From NCBI GenBank assembly GCA_026986575.1, contig JALSOH010000007.1:1-39445 (forward strand): DNA of 39,445 nt, in the 5' to 3' direction. The stretch comes from Thermoproteota archaeon. Its GTDB lineage: Archaea; Korarchaeota; Korarchaeia; Korarchaeales; Korarchaeaceae. Each line of letters begins with the position of its first letter. Within the stretch, counting starts at the first letter, position 1. The notes under the pieces were generated by a model. It did no database searches, was not told the DNA's origin, and saw only the letters and a program-made list of their open reading frames with translations. A program made the translations under genes and the position numbers. Below, one piece after another: positions 17,841-26,245 of the stretch.

Positions 17841-18218
17841 ATGGAACTGGGTAGATGGGGGAGCGCGGGAATCGTCCTGCTCGGTATCGCCGCCCTGATA
17901 ATCGCTTTGCTGGCAGTCCACTTCTACGTCACATCCCTCCTCTCACGCCCTCCGGACATGTTGAGATCCGACTTCCACGCCTACTGCGAGTACGGCACCG
18001 TGATAATCCACGCTAACGCCCGTCTCGATGGGGTGAAGGTCATGGATGCGAGAGGTAATCTCATCTGTAGGTTGCCTGAGGTACCTGCGGGCAGCGACGA
18101 GGTGTGCGAGGTTGGCGGGAGTGGTGTGTACGTGGTGGAGTCGGGACGTGCGAAGAGGGCCGTGGTATGCAGGGAGATGGGCGTGGTTGCGGTGACCTCA
18201 GCCAGAGTCGGCGACTGA
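17841..18218 (+). CDS. Small membrane-anchored exported protein, unknown function
   Basis: This is a 125-residue protein that I do not recognise. It has an N-terminal signal anchor (about residues 9-30, GIVLLGIAALIIALLAVHF) and then a beta-rich extracytoplasmic domain of about 90 residues with four cysteines (in AYCEYG, NLICRL, DEVCEV and VVCREM), which could form two disulfides. Short beta segments such as VKVMDARGNLI look like a small Ig- or barwin-like fold. It stands just ahead of a secreted barrel protein on the same strand with a gap of 174 bases. The upstream TATA candidate CTTAAAT at 17802-17808 is about 36 bases from the ATG. Confidence 0.6.
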   Translation: MELGRWGSAGIVLLGIAALIIALLAVHFYVTSLLSRPPDMLRSDFHAYCEYGTVIIHANARLDGVKVMDARGNLICRLPEVPAGSDEVCEVGGSGVYVVESGRAKRAVVCREMGVVAVTSARVGD

Positions 18219-18392
18219 GGAAAGAGCTAGACCGACTGAACTACTCACTTAGGGTACACACCATCCGATCTGCCTGCGCGATCGGCAGCCGAGGCTTCCC
18301 ATATCTCTTCCCGTAACTGACCAAGCGCATCGACGCGAAAGGTTTTTCCCCTCTGTGGGAGCGGATGAGACCGAAATAGGAGGTAAACCACC

Positions 18393-20111
18393 TTGTTGCA
18401 AGCGAGAGTTCCCCTGCTCTTACTGATCCTGATCTTATCGGGACTTATCAGTATGGCGGTCCCGCGCCCCGAGCCCAACGGCAGGGTACGCCTCTACCTC
18501 ATGGGCCAACCAACCCCTACCAGAATGAGGGTGGCCGCCATCTCCGAGATCGTTGAGGTGGAACCGATAGGGGATGCTATCAGGGAGCTGAAGCGCTCTG
18601 GCGCAAGACCCATCCTCTACGACTGGCTCTTCGCCAGATATGAGTGGGAAGCCGGGGATTGGAACGAGTCCCTCTTCTTAGTGAGGTTCGATGGTCCATA
18701 CGGTCCTGCCCTAGCCTACGACTACGGTAGCGAGGAGGTAAGGTCTCTGAGGGCCAAGGAGCTGATCGACAGGATGGTGAGGTACGGGTACGAGGGGGTC
18801 TTCTTCGACTGGTTCCCCGTGGCCTGCGATCCCGATATAGCTGAGGAGGAGTCTCCGGGCTACGTGGAGGAGTTCAGGAGGAGGCACCCCGGCGAGAGCC
18901 TCCAGGAGGCCCTGCTCTCTTTTATAGGCGAGCTCAGGGAGGAGGGAGAGAGGAGGGGCCTGAGGGTTTTCATAGTCTCCAACCAGGCCTACAGGTGCGG
19001 ACCGCGGGTCATGGCCTCCGTGGACTGGGACATCAGCGAGTCCTACTTCACCGATGTCAGGAACGGGACAACGGTCTTCTTCCCATGGGAGGCTGGGAAC
19101 TGGGAGAGCCCAGCTGCCTACGTCCCCGAGCTCGTGGAGTCCGTGTACGAGGAGGCCAAAAGGATTAATTTCAGGCTGGGGTTCACGCACGTGAGCTATG
19201 CACTGCCCGGAGATGAGGACGCATCCTTTTACGCCTTCGCCGGAGCAATGACCTTCGGACACGACGGGATCGCTCTAACACCTTCAGAGCTTGAAGGGGA
19301 GGTGTTGAGTGACGGGGTGCCGAATGCCTACTGGCTGGGATGCTTCCGGTACAGGATCAACTCGAGCCACTGGGCCCTCGCGGTCTACGACCTAGGGGTG
19401 GTCGCGGCCGGTCAGGTCCCCATCGAGGTCCCGGGCGAGCTGAGGGGGGCGGAGGTTTACGACCTTAGGGAGGGGAGGGTCAGGAGGCTCGATGTGGTTG
19501 GGAGGAACGGTCCCTGGGGAGATGTGTTCCTGAGACTGCCAGCCAGATCGGGCGTGCTCTCGTGCCCCGGGGAGAGGCTTGAGGTGAGCTTGTGGTCAGA
19601 CCTCGTTGAGGGAGCGCTGGAGACCCTCGCGTCCCTTGGGAAATGCTCTCTCCGCGTTAAGGAGCTGTCCCAGGCAGAGAGGGTGGAGTCATGGTCTTGG
19701 AGGGAGGCGAGCAGGGAAGTGGTCGTGGTGGCCAATGACATAGACTGGAGGATGAGCGGCCTCCTCCTGGAGAAGAGGCTCAAGGAGGAGGGTATTCAGG
19801 TTTCCAGGGCTCCTCTATCCTTCCAGGGGTTGAGGGAGGCGCTCCTCGACAGCAAGGTCCTCATAGTACTCGGGGGCAGGAGGAGTCTGGTCACCGGACC
19901 CCTGATGGAGCCCGTGACCTCGAGGCTCGATGGGTGGGAGGGGAGGCTGGGGCCTGGCAGACTAGTGATGTGGTTATGGGGGGAAGATAGGTACGGGACG
20001 AGGGAGGCGACGCTCTCCCACCTAGAGGGCGTGGTCTCGGAGGTCAAGAACGTCCTCTCGCCGCTTCCCAGGTGCCCCTCAGGCGATCGGCTCAGGACCG
20101 GAGGAGGGTGA
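18393..20111 (+). CDS. Secreted TIM-barrel glycoside-hydrolase-like protein with Rossmann-like C-terminal domain
   Basis: This is a 572-residue exported protein. Residues 1-24 are a signal peptide (VPLLLLILILSGLISMA). About 30-390 look like a barrel of the putative glycoside hydrolase type: RPILYDWLFARYEW, YGYEGVFFDWFPVACD with acidic residues at a strand end, ASVDWDISESYFTD, and AMTFGHDGIALTPSE. Substrate and catalytic pair are unknown. Residues 430-555 are a separate domain, VVVVANDIDW through KVLIVLGG to GEDRYGTREATLSHL, also present in the secreted protein at 26246-28420. The TTG start at 18393 is supported by GGAGGT at 18379-18384, the clearest Shine-Dalgarno in the window. Confidence 0.7.
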   Translation: MLQARVPLLLLILILSGLISMAVPRPEPNGRVRLYLMGQPTPTRMRVAAISEIVEVEPIGDAIRELKRSGARPILYDWLFARYEWEAGDWNESLFLVRFDGPYGPALAYDYGSEEVRSLRAKELIDRMVRYGYEGVFFDWFPVACDPDIAEEESPGYVEEFRRRHPGESLQEALLSFIGELREEGERRGLRVFIVSNQAYRCGPRVMASVDWDISESYFTDVRNGTTVFFPWEAGNWESPAAYVPELVESVYEEAKRINFRLGFTHVSYALPGDEDASFYAFAGAMTFGHDGIALTPSELEGEVLSDGVPNAYWLGCFRYRINSSHWALAVYDLGVVAAGQVPIEVPGELRGAEVYDLREGRVRRLDVVGRNGPWGDVFLRLPARSGVLSCPGERLEVSLWSDLVEGALETLASLGKCSLRVKELSQAERVESWSWREASREVVVVANDIDWRMSGLLLEKRLKEEGIQVSRAPLSFQGLREALLDSKVLIVLGGRRSLVTGPLMEPVTSRLDGWEGRLGPGRLVMWLWGEDRYGTREATLSHLEGVVSEVKNVLSPLPRCPSGDRLRTGGG

Positions 20112-20220
20112 TGAGATCCTCCTCACCCCAAAGAACGCTCATTTTCCTCCCAATCACATCCACCAGCACCTACTCCTTCCTCCTTCCGAGGAAGCTGAGG
20201 ATATCGCGCGCATGAGCTCG

Positions 20221-20385
20221 GGTGTGAGCTCACAGGAAGAGCCCTCTCCCATTATATTATCCAATAAAACCTCCAGCAGGATCGAGTCCTCGAGCACCCT
20301 CCAAGCCCCCAAGAGGAGGGAGCCAGTCGCCACGCCCAAGTGACCACCAACCCAGTCGATGGAATCGTCGGCGGGAACTCCTAGG
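20221..20385 (-). pseudogene. Remnant of a second copy of the acidic protein gene (8657-9121)
   Basis: The minus strand reads DDSIDWVGGHLGVATGSLLLG and then RVLEDSILLEV, which matches DDSIDWVGGHLGVAAGPLLL and RVFEDSSLPEV of the intact gene. Upstream the match continues only after a frame change (the ELEEF region). The N-terminal two thirds is missing. DNA similarity is obvious through CACGCCCAAGTGACC and CCCAGTCGAT. This is a truncated, decayed paralogue. Confidence 0.75.
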
Positions 20386-20649
20386 GAGCTCCGGTGGAGT
20401 GAGGTAGCAATTGTAACAACAGCAGCTCAGAGCTTCCTCTCAGCAGTGAAGGGGAAGGGTCACGTGAGCGATATATAGAGGCGCGCCGCTTTTTTCCTTA
20501 CCTCTTACCTCTTACCTCGCTAAGAGTTCTTCGAAGATAGGTTTGGCATTGTGACCGATTGCCACACCCTAATTGCTCGGTGGGGGAAGGAGATACGTAT
20601 GATCCACGATCTTCCCGCTTGCGATCCCGAGTGGGCAGGCCGGGGATTA
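20386..20649. repeat. Gene-free stretch with triple CTTACCT repeat
   Basis: No gene is seen. At 20497-20517 the 7-mer CTTACCT occurs three times in tandem, directly after a T6 run. The T-rich run may act as a transcription stop for plus-strand messages. An AT-rich GATATATAG lies at about 20470. Confidence 0.35.
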
Positions 20650-21046
20650 TCAGAATACCCTTGTAACCCAGTCAATCCGGTCAAAATCCCTGTCATTACT
20701 CACCACTATTCTTATTCCTTCCCTCTTCATCTGGGCTGCTATGATCAGATCGTCCCACATTTTCAGGCTTATACCCTCTCTCCTAGCATAACTCAGGGGC
20801 CTCAATGAAGTCTTCAAAGAGGGTGGGCAGCACTTCCACTGGATGATCTTCCAAGAACTCGAGAAATAGAGGAATTGCGTTCAGAGATCCCTTCCTCTCC
20901 AAGTGAGCCAACACTTGGGAGATCACCAGGGTGGATGTTACCAATCTTCCTTCCCCGAGGAGGACTTTGGCTCTCTCCCCGTACCTGGGATCCGCTCTCA
21001 AGACATACAGGAATACGTTAGAATCAACGAATTTCCTCTCTGGCAA
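20650..21046 (-). CDS. VapC-like PIN-domain toxin with one frameshift
   Basis: VapC toxins are ribonucleases held in check by a co-transcribed antitoxin. The N-terminal part is intact: D8 in KFVDSNVFLYVL, then STLVISQVLAHLERKG. The frame breaks at a C4 run (plus-strand G4 at 20796-20799). Removing one C joins it to SYARREGISLKMWDDLIIAAQ and IRIVVSNDRDFDRIDWVTRVF, the third and fourth acidic blocks, ending at 20650. The conserved Glu of the second block appears as Gln (Q44), which may weaken catalysis. The probable start is TTG at 21046, inside the 3' end of the antitoxin gene. It may be a pseudogene, or intact with an assembly indel. Confidence 0.65.
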
Positions 21047-21254
21047 GTCCCCCCTCCACATCCTCCAGTTCCACCTCTCCAACGCCCGCGGCTCCGAATA
21101 GATCGTTAACAGAGACCTTTCTCTTAGGGATGAGGACTATCTTTCCCTCCTTCACTTCCATTATGAGGACAGTGCCCTCCTTCAGTCCCAGAAGTTTCCT
21201 AATCTTGGAGGGTATCACTACCCTCCCTCTCTTTCCGAGCCTCACCTCCAACAT
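21024..21254 (-). CDS. AbrB/SpoVT-type antitoxin (VapB-like)
   Basis: This is a 76-residue DNA-binding antitoxin. The swapped-hairpin AbrB domain fills residues 1-45: LEVRLGKRGRVVIPSKIRKL, then LLGLKEGTVLIMEVKEGKIV. The C-terminal acidic tail (about 47-76) should wrap the partner toxin. The ATG at 21254 gives the usual N-terminus; another ATG four codons earlier (21266) is possible, and the TATA-like CTTATATG at 21284-21291 suits either. The gene overlaps the vapC-like gene by 23 bases, as toxin-antitoxin pairs often do, and such antitoxins repress their own promoter. Confidence 0.85.
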   Translation of the reverse strand: MLEVRLGKRGRVVIPSKIRKLLGLKEGTVLIMEVKEGKIVLIPKRKVSVNDLFGAAGVGEVELEDVEGGLAREEIR

Positions 21255-21437
21255 GTTATCCAACATGCTAGTGTGGGATTTCCCATATAAGAATTCCCAC
21301 AGCAATCTCCGGTCCTTCGAAGGTGAGGCATCTGCGCACACTATGAAGAGGTAAGGGGGTATGAAGAGGGAAAGGGAGGTTCGCCGTACGAAACTGTTAA
21401 ATAAATACTTAATAGTCAAATATACTCATAGGTTGAC

Positions 21438-22049
21438 ATGGAACGACACTATACAATGAGAGAAGCTGCTAAGATCCTGGGCGTCTCAGTCAGAACGATC
21501 CAGCGATGGGATAAATCGGGAAAGATCAGGTGTATCCGCACTCCTGGAGGGAAAAGACGTGTTCCGGAGTCGGAGATAAGGAGGATACTCGGCCTGAGTG
21601 AGGAGCGAGTTGTGGTGGGCTACGCCAGGGTCTCCTCTAGATCGCAGAGGGACGACCTGGAGAGGCAGGTTCAGGCCATAAGGGAATACGCGAGCCAGCG
21701 GGGCTACGAGCTTGCCGAGGTGTTAACTGACGTCGGCTCTGGCCTGAACGAGCGGCGTAGAGGCTACCTGAGGCTGCTGGAAATGGTAGCTGAGCGCAGG
21801 GTCAGCAGGGTGATAGTCACTTACCCGGACAGGCTGACCAGGTTCGGCTTCTCGACGCTAAAATTCCTCTTCCAGGCGTTCGGCGCTGAGATAGAGGTGA
21901 TCAACGCCAGGGAGATGACGCCGAGGGAGGAGTTGGTGGAAGATCTCATAGCGATAGTCACGTCGTTCGCCAGCAGGCTCTACGGTAGGAGGAGCCACAG
22001 GTACAGGAGGCTCGTTCAGGGGGTGAGAAAGCTTGTCTCGGAGGAGTGA
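21438..22049 (+). CDS. tnpA: IS607-type serine recombinase TnpA
   Basis: This is a 203-residue transposase. Residues 1-50 are a MerR-like helix-turn-helix ([20 protein letters not shown], then [12 protein letters not shown]) that recognises the element ends. Residues 57-200 are the serine resolvase domain: [16 protein letters not shown] with nucleophile S66, [10 protein letters not shown], and the helix E region around [20 protein letters not shown]. It cuts and rejoins DNA through a phosphoserine link, excising a circular intermediate. It overlaps tnpB by 17 bases. Confidence 0.95.
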   Translation: MERHYTMREAAKILGVSVRTIQRWDKSGKIRCIRTPGGKRRVPESEIRRILGLSEERVVVGYARVSSRSQRDDLERQVQAIREYASQRGYELAEVLTDVGSGLNERRRGYLRLLEMVAERRVSRVIVTYPDRLTRFGFSTLKFLFQAFGAEIEVINAREMTPREELVEDLIAIVTSFASRLYGRRSHRYRRLVQGVRKLVSEE

Positions 22050-23193
22050 GGTTATCAAGAGCTATGCTGTGCCCGTAAAGGCTCCCAAAGACCTCATAGA
22101 TGCCTACCTAGAGGTCAAGAGGAAGGCGCTGGAGGCTGTGATAGCTTACGTATCCTACAGCAAGGGGAAGGCCAGGCTCCGGCTAAAAGCCGAGGAGAGG
22201 CGCGAGATCAGGAGTGAGCTGCTCAAGGATTGGCCGTACGCGAGCCACTACATCGACTCCGCCATCAACTCAGTCATAGGCCTAGTGAAGGGTTGGATAA
22301 AGCTCTACAACAGGGGTAAGGCGAAGAGACCACCGGAGATAACGAGGAGGATGGTCTACATCAAGAGCACGCTGTTCAGGATCAAGGAGAACAAGCTGAT
22401 CATCAGGATAGTAGCCAGGAGGCGCTACCTGGAGGTGGACCTGTCGAGGTTCGACTACCTGCCCAGGGACTACGACTCTATTGGGGGCCTGCTGCTAACA
22501 GATGACAGGCTCTACATCACATTCAAGCGCTCCTCCGAGCCTAAGGAAGTCAGGGGGTGGTCCGCATTCGACGTTAACGAGGCCAACGTGACGGAGGCGA
22601 GGGACGGATTCGGAGTGATCAGATACGACCTCAGAGAACTCTACCACATCCACAGGGTCTACGAGGAGAAGCGCCGGAGGATGCAGGCGCTCAGGAGGAC
22701 CCACCCTAAGCGCTCTAGGAGGCTCATGGAGAAGTATGGCAGGCGGGAACGCAATAGGGCCAGGGACTTCCTCCACAAGCTGACCACCGGGATAGTCAGG
22801 GAGCTGGCCGCGCTGAACTACGGGATCATCTTGGAGGATCTGAGCGGCATAAAGGAGAGGACTGCCAGGAGAGGGAGGGCAAGCAGGAGGATCAGGCGGA
22901 GGCTCAGCAAGTGGGACGCCCGCACGCTTCAGTCCATGCTGGCCTACAAGGCCAGGTGGCTGAGCCTTCCCGTGCGATTCGTGAACCCCGCCTACTCCTC
23001 CAGGACCTGCCCCGTGTGCTCAGCGCCTCTGAAGGCCTATCGGGGCAGGCTCATGCGGTGCGAGGGCTGCGGGCTGATCATCGACAGAGACGAAGCTGCA
23101 GCCCTCAACCTTCGGATGCGGGGCGCCCGGGGTTCCCCCGAGAGGGGCGGATCTACGGAGATGTGCCCAAGGGAGGCGTATGTCCACAAATGA
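22033..23193 (+). CDS. tnpB: TnpB RNA-guided nuclease of the IS607 element
   Basis: This is a 386-residue TnpB, the ancestral relative of Cas12. The RuvC residues are all present: D180 in [13 protein letters not shown]268 in [12 protein letters not shown], and D353 in [11 protein letters not shown]. The zinc finger between the second and third motifs reads CPVCSAPL and CEGCG. The N-terminal wedge and REC region (1-170) is of normal size. TnpB proteins use a right-end-derived omega RNA to cut DNA and keep the element in place. TTG at 22033 is the likely start, inside the end of tnpA. The 3' end includes GC-rich DNA that can fold (CGGGG and CCCCG around 23128-23140), which fits an overlapping omega RNA. 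Confidence 0.93.
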   Translation: MSRRSEVIKSYAVPVKAPKDLIDAYLEVKRKALEAVIAYVSYSKGKARLRLKAEERREIRSELLKDWPYASHYIDSAINSVIGLVKGWIKLYNRGKAKRPPEITRRMVYIKSTLFRIKENKLIIRIVARRRYLEVDLSRFDYLPRDYDSIGGLLLTDDRLYITFKRSSEPKEVRGWSAFDVNEANVTEARDGFGVIRYDLRELYHIHRVYEEKRRRMQALRRTHPKRSRRLMEKYGRRERNRARDFLHKLTTGIVRELAALNYGIILEDLSGIKERTARRGRASRRIRRRLSKWDARTLQSMLAYKARWLSLPVRFVNPAYSSRTCPVCSAPLKAYRGRLMRCEGCGLIIDRDEAAALNLRMRGARGSPERGGSTEMCPREAYVHK

Positions 23194-23481
23194 CCATGTC
23201 TCCCGAACCCCCGTAAATATCAATCGGCGCGGGCTGCTCTGCTCTATCGGTTCCAACTGCTTCCACCCTCCAACAAATGTAGTGAATCCCTCGCGTGGTT
23301 ACGCTATCTTCCCAATCCCCGTTGGGCAACGAGAGGGAGTGCTGATCTTTTGAATCCAGCAGCGCTCCAAGCGATTTACCGTTGCTTAGACGATAGACCA
23401 GAGAGTGGTGTCCCTCATGGTATTTCTCGTAGGATGCGTCCGGGAGAGGAGCAAGCAAGCATCCTTTAGAACGCTATAAAA
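23194..23481. other. Right flank of the IS607 element; candidate omega RNA region and hairpin
   Basis: No gene is seen in these 288 bases. In related elements the omega RNA starts in the tnpB 3' end and finishes at the element's right end, so it should lie here if present. AGGATGC (23431-23437) and GCATCCT (23459-23465) form a perfect 7-base-pair inverted repeat. This lies 17 bases beyond the stop of the convergent surface-protein gene and could be its terminator. Confidence 0.35.
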
Positions 23482-26061
23482 CTAGTGGGAGAGGGAGGAG
23501 GTGGCCCTCGAAGCCATCAGGCGTGAAAGAGTCAGCGGAGGTATCGATAGGCAGCTCAGAACCAAGGTCGAAGCGGAGACCATGGCTAGGGGATCGATCA
23601 TCGCCACCGCACCAACTCCAAGCAGGATGGCCGATCCTGCAGCTATTACGGAGGCGACCTTCAGATACTTGAGGTCGGAGAGGCGCCTGAACTTCAGGGA
23701 CAGTAGAGAAAGGGGCCACAGGTAAACCGAGCCTAAGATCAGGCTGACCAGCGATCCCATTACGATCATAGACAGATCTCCGCTCGGGAGGAAGCTGTAG
23801 AGGGTGCTGCCTGCTTTCAGGGCGTAGATGAGTGGGGTTATAGCCGCTCTAGTGATAGATGCGAGCACGGGGCTCCCCCTTATCACTGCGGCCACGCCCG
23901 GACTCCAGGAGTAGTAGAAGGCGTTGAACACAGTCAGGAACCTAGAGCCGGAGTAGGTGGCCATCACCGTCGCATCCCTGAACCCCCTCAGGTAGCTCAC
24001 CTCAGGTGCCAGCTCGGAGCCGAAGGCGGCCGTGGCTATGATGCACCTCGACTCCTCTGCCCTTATCTGGAGCTGAAATGTAGCGGACCTCTTCAACCCG
24101 CCTGAGGTCCCGGTAACCACGACGGTGAACGTGCCGGTGGTCTGCCCAGCCTGTATGACGAGGGAGGAAGTGCCCTCCTGAAGAGCAGGTGGATTGAAGG
24201 TCACCCTGACATCCGACGGAAGGCCTGAGGCTGAAAGCATGACCGTGCCGCTCCCCCTGACCCTCCTGACTGTCACGGCCACCGATCCCGTCGAGGAGGG
24301 ATTGAGCACCAGCGTGGTGGGCGTCACGGAGATGGAGAAGTCGAATCTCTGAGCGGTTCCGGTTCCTGTACCCGTTTGCGTTCCGGTTTGAGCCTGCTGG
24401 GTCTGGGATTGGGTTTGGTTCTGGGTTCTCGTGACGGTCAGGGTCACGGTGGATGTTCTGGTGATGCCGCCGCCCGACGCCATCAGGGTGAACTGGTGCG
24501 TACCTATGGGGGCGCTGTTGGTGGCGACGAGGGTTATGTTCGCTGTGAAGTCCGGCGGGGCGTTGTTCACGTTGGAGGAGATGGTCACCCCCTGGGGCAG
24601 TCCTGAGGCTGAGAGGGTGACGGGGCTGGAGAATCTGCTGATGCCCTGAACCCTCACCGTGAGGTAGGCCACGCCTCCCCGCGACAGGGTGACCGCGGAC
24701 GGGTCCACCCGGATGAAGAAGCCCTGCGTGGTCGTAGTCGTGGTAGTGGTAGTAGTGGCAGTTGCGGTAGAGGATGAGGTGGAAGCTGGGGTTACCGTAA
24801 GGGAGACGGTGGCCGTGTGAGTCTTGCCGCCCCCCTCGGCCGTCACAGTTATCGTGTAGTCACCCGACGGCGTCGATGCTGAGGTGGTGATCCGGAGGTA
24901 GATGGTGGACCCGGAGGAGACGAACTGGTAGGTGGACCCGGGGGGTATGCCGGATGCCGTGAACTGCACCGTGCCCGAGAAGCCAGCAACCGGAGTTACA
25001 GCTACCGAGTACTCGGCCACCTGTCCCTGCGTCACTGTGACTGACTGGGGGGAGACTGAGAGCGAAAAATCAGGTTCCTGAGCGCTCGTCACCTGGATCG
25101 TGATGTTGACCTTGTCGTAAATGTTGTAGTTACCCTCCTTGTTCTTCGCCTTGACCTCCAACTTGTACTCGCCTGGAGCGGTGGAGTCGGACACGTCTAT
25201 CTCGAGGGTGGAGGCGAAGGGGACCTTGTCTGAGGTCTTGCTGTACGTGAGGGTGATCCCGCTGGGGGTCGGTCCCACCCACTTGTGGGACAGCTCCGCG
25301 TCCCCGAGGAAGGTCCCCCCTATGGCGAGCTGGACGTAGGCCTTCTCTCCCTGCTTCAAATTGAGGGACGTCTGACTGGCCACCACGTCGATGTACGGTC
25401 CCTTGTAGGTGATCACGAGGGTCGGCTTCCAGCTGTCGTACGGAGCCCCTTCCCTGGAGTAGAACGAAACGCCATCGTCCGTGCTGGAGGGTACCTTGAG
25501 CAGGAATCCGTGTATCGCGCTGCCCGTCCCTACCTTCCCCTTCACGTACGCGGTCACATCGAAATTGACCTTGGTCCCGTCGTGGGCGTCGAAACTGATG
25601 TGCTTCGTTGTTATCAGGGGGCCGTAGCTGTTGGCGTGACTCGACCAAGTCACGGTCGACTCGGAGAAGCTCTTGGTGAGGGGATAGACCTGGACATCTA
25701 CCCCGGTATTGGGGGGCTGCTTCACCGTGAGAGTGAGCGTGGCCGCCTGCACCTCAGAGCCCGGGGGGATGAGGCTGTAAACATCGAAATTAACCACAGA
25801 ATACCAATTTATGGTGTAGGTCACCACATTGGTGGAGATCTTCCTCCTCGCGACACCGAGCTCCGGTTCGCTGCCGAAGTTATCGGAAGGGGTGAAGCTG
25901 TTGAGGGTGGCATCCTCGCTGGCAGGCAGGCTCTTCATGATGGATGCGATTATGTACCACGGGGGTGGGGTGTACGTTATCGTGGGGGGTAAGGAGGCAA
26001 CGGGAACCGCGGGAATTAGGAGGGAGAGGACCATCAGGGGAACGAGGTACCTAATGCTCAT
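23482..26061 (-). CDS. Large secreted surface protein: DNRLRE, Ig-like repeats, CFI box, membrane tail
   Basis: This is an 859-residue exported protein. A signal peptide spans 1-26 (YLVPLMVLSLLIPAVPVA). About 40-225 resemble a DNRLRE/CBM-like beta domain: DATLNSFTPSDNFGSEPEL, VTWSSHANSYG, and FDVTAYV. Three Ig-like domains with NPTEAT-style motifs (TASGIPPGS, SASGLPQGV, SASGLPSDV) lie at about 330-420, 445-545 and 570-660, separated by a Thr-rich linker and a Gln/Thr/Gly linker that are likely glycosylated. C673 begins RCIIATAAFGSELAPEVSYL, a CFI-box C-terminal sorting-type domain. Three or four hydrophobic helices follow. The ATG at 26061 is chosen because GGAG lies 6 bases before it and a signal peptide begins there; the frame is open 33 codons further without meaning. 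Confidence 0.8.
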   Translation of the reverse strand: MSIRYLVPLMVLSLLIPAVPVASLPPTITYTPPPWYIIASIMKSLPASEDATLNSFTPSDNFGSEPELGVARRKISTNVVTYTINWYSVVNFDVYSLIPPGSEVQAATLTLTVKQPPNTGVDVQVYPLTKSFSESTVTWSSHANSYGPLITTKHISFDAHDGTKVNFDVTAYVKGKVGTGSAIHGFLLKVPSSTDDGVSFYSREGAPYDSWKPTLVITYKGPYIDVVASQTSLNLKQGEKAYVQLAIGGTFLGDAELSHKWVGPTPSGITLTYSKTSDKVPFASTLEIDVSDSTAPGEYKLEVKAKNKEGNYNIYDKVNITIQVTSAQEPDFSLSVSPQSVTVTQGQVAEYSVAVTPVAGFSGTVQFTASGIPPGSTYQFVSSGSTIYLRITTSASTPSGDYTITVTAEGGGKTHTATVSLTVTPASTSSSTATATTTTTTTTTTQGFFIRVDPSAVTLSRGGVAYLTVRVQGISRFSSPVTLSASGLPQGVTISSNVNNAPPDFTANITLVATNSAPIGTHQFTLMASGGGITRTSTVTLTVTRTQNQTQSQTQQAQTGTQTGTGTGTAQRFDFSISVTPTTLVLNPSSTGSVAVTVRRVRGSGTVMLSASGLPSDVRVTFNPPALQEGTSSLVIQAGQTTGTFTVVVTGTSGGLKRSATFQLQIRAEESRCIIATAAFGSELAPEVSYLRGFRDATVMATYSGSRFLTVFNAFYYSWSPGVAAVIRGSPVLASITRAAITPLIYALKAGSTLYSFLPSGDLSMIVMGSLVSLILGSVYLWPLSLLSLKFRRLSDLKYLKVASVIAAGSAILLGVGAVAMIDPLAMVSASTLVLSCLSIPPLTLSRLMASRATSSLSH

Positions 26062-26245
26062 GTGAAACTCCGTATGAAATAACCTGAAGGTTAATATAGA
26101 TATTTCGCTAATCCTGATTCCCCTGTGGATGCTCCCCTTGGCCCGCACCGAACGGCGCAAGGCCGTTTCACGCCGTAATATCTTAATCCTTCAGTTATTT
26201 TAACAAATAGTTTATAATCGTTTCCGGGAAGATGAATGGATAGGG
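26062..26245. promoter_or_regulatory. Divergent promoter region of two secreted-protein genes
   Basis: The minus-strand gene has an AT-rich TATA candidate at 26091-26104 about 35 bases from its ATG, leaving room for its GGAG ribosome site. The plus-strand gene has TTTATAAT at 26211-26218, about 32 bases from its ATG at 26246. Both promoters are within 110 bases, so the two surface genes may be co-regulated. Confidence 0.45.

Larger units (their letters stand above)
21438..23193 (+). mobile_element. IS607-family (IS200/IS605-like) insertion element
   Basis: A serine-recombinase tnpA overlaps tnpB on the same strand, the standard IS607 layout. IS607 elements have no terminal inverted repeats and make no target duplication, so the ends cannot be fixed by eye. 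The left end lies between the antitoxin promoter (about 21290) and 21438, and the right end between 23194 and about 23480. Both genes are open and carry all catalytic residues, so the element may be active. GC content and codon use match the neighbours, so insertion need not be recent. Confidence 0.85.

Noticed and set aside
25130-25992. Long open frames opposite and out of phase with the large surface-protein gene
   Set aside because: They mirror the high-GC third positions of the real gene and contain no recognisable domain or signal peptide.
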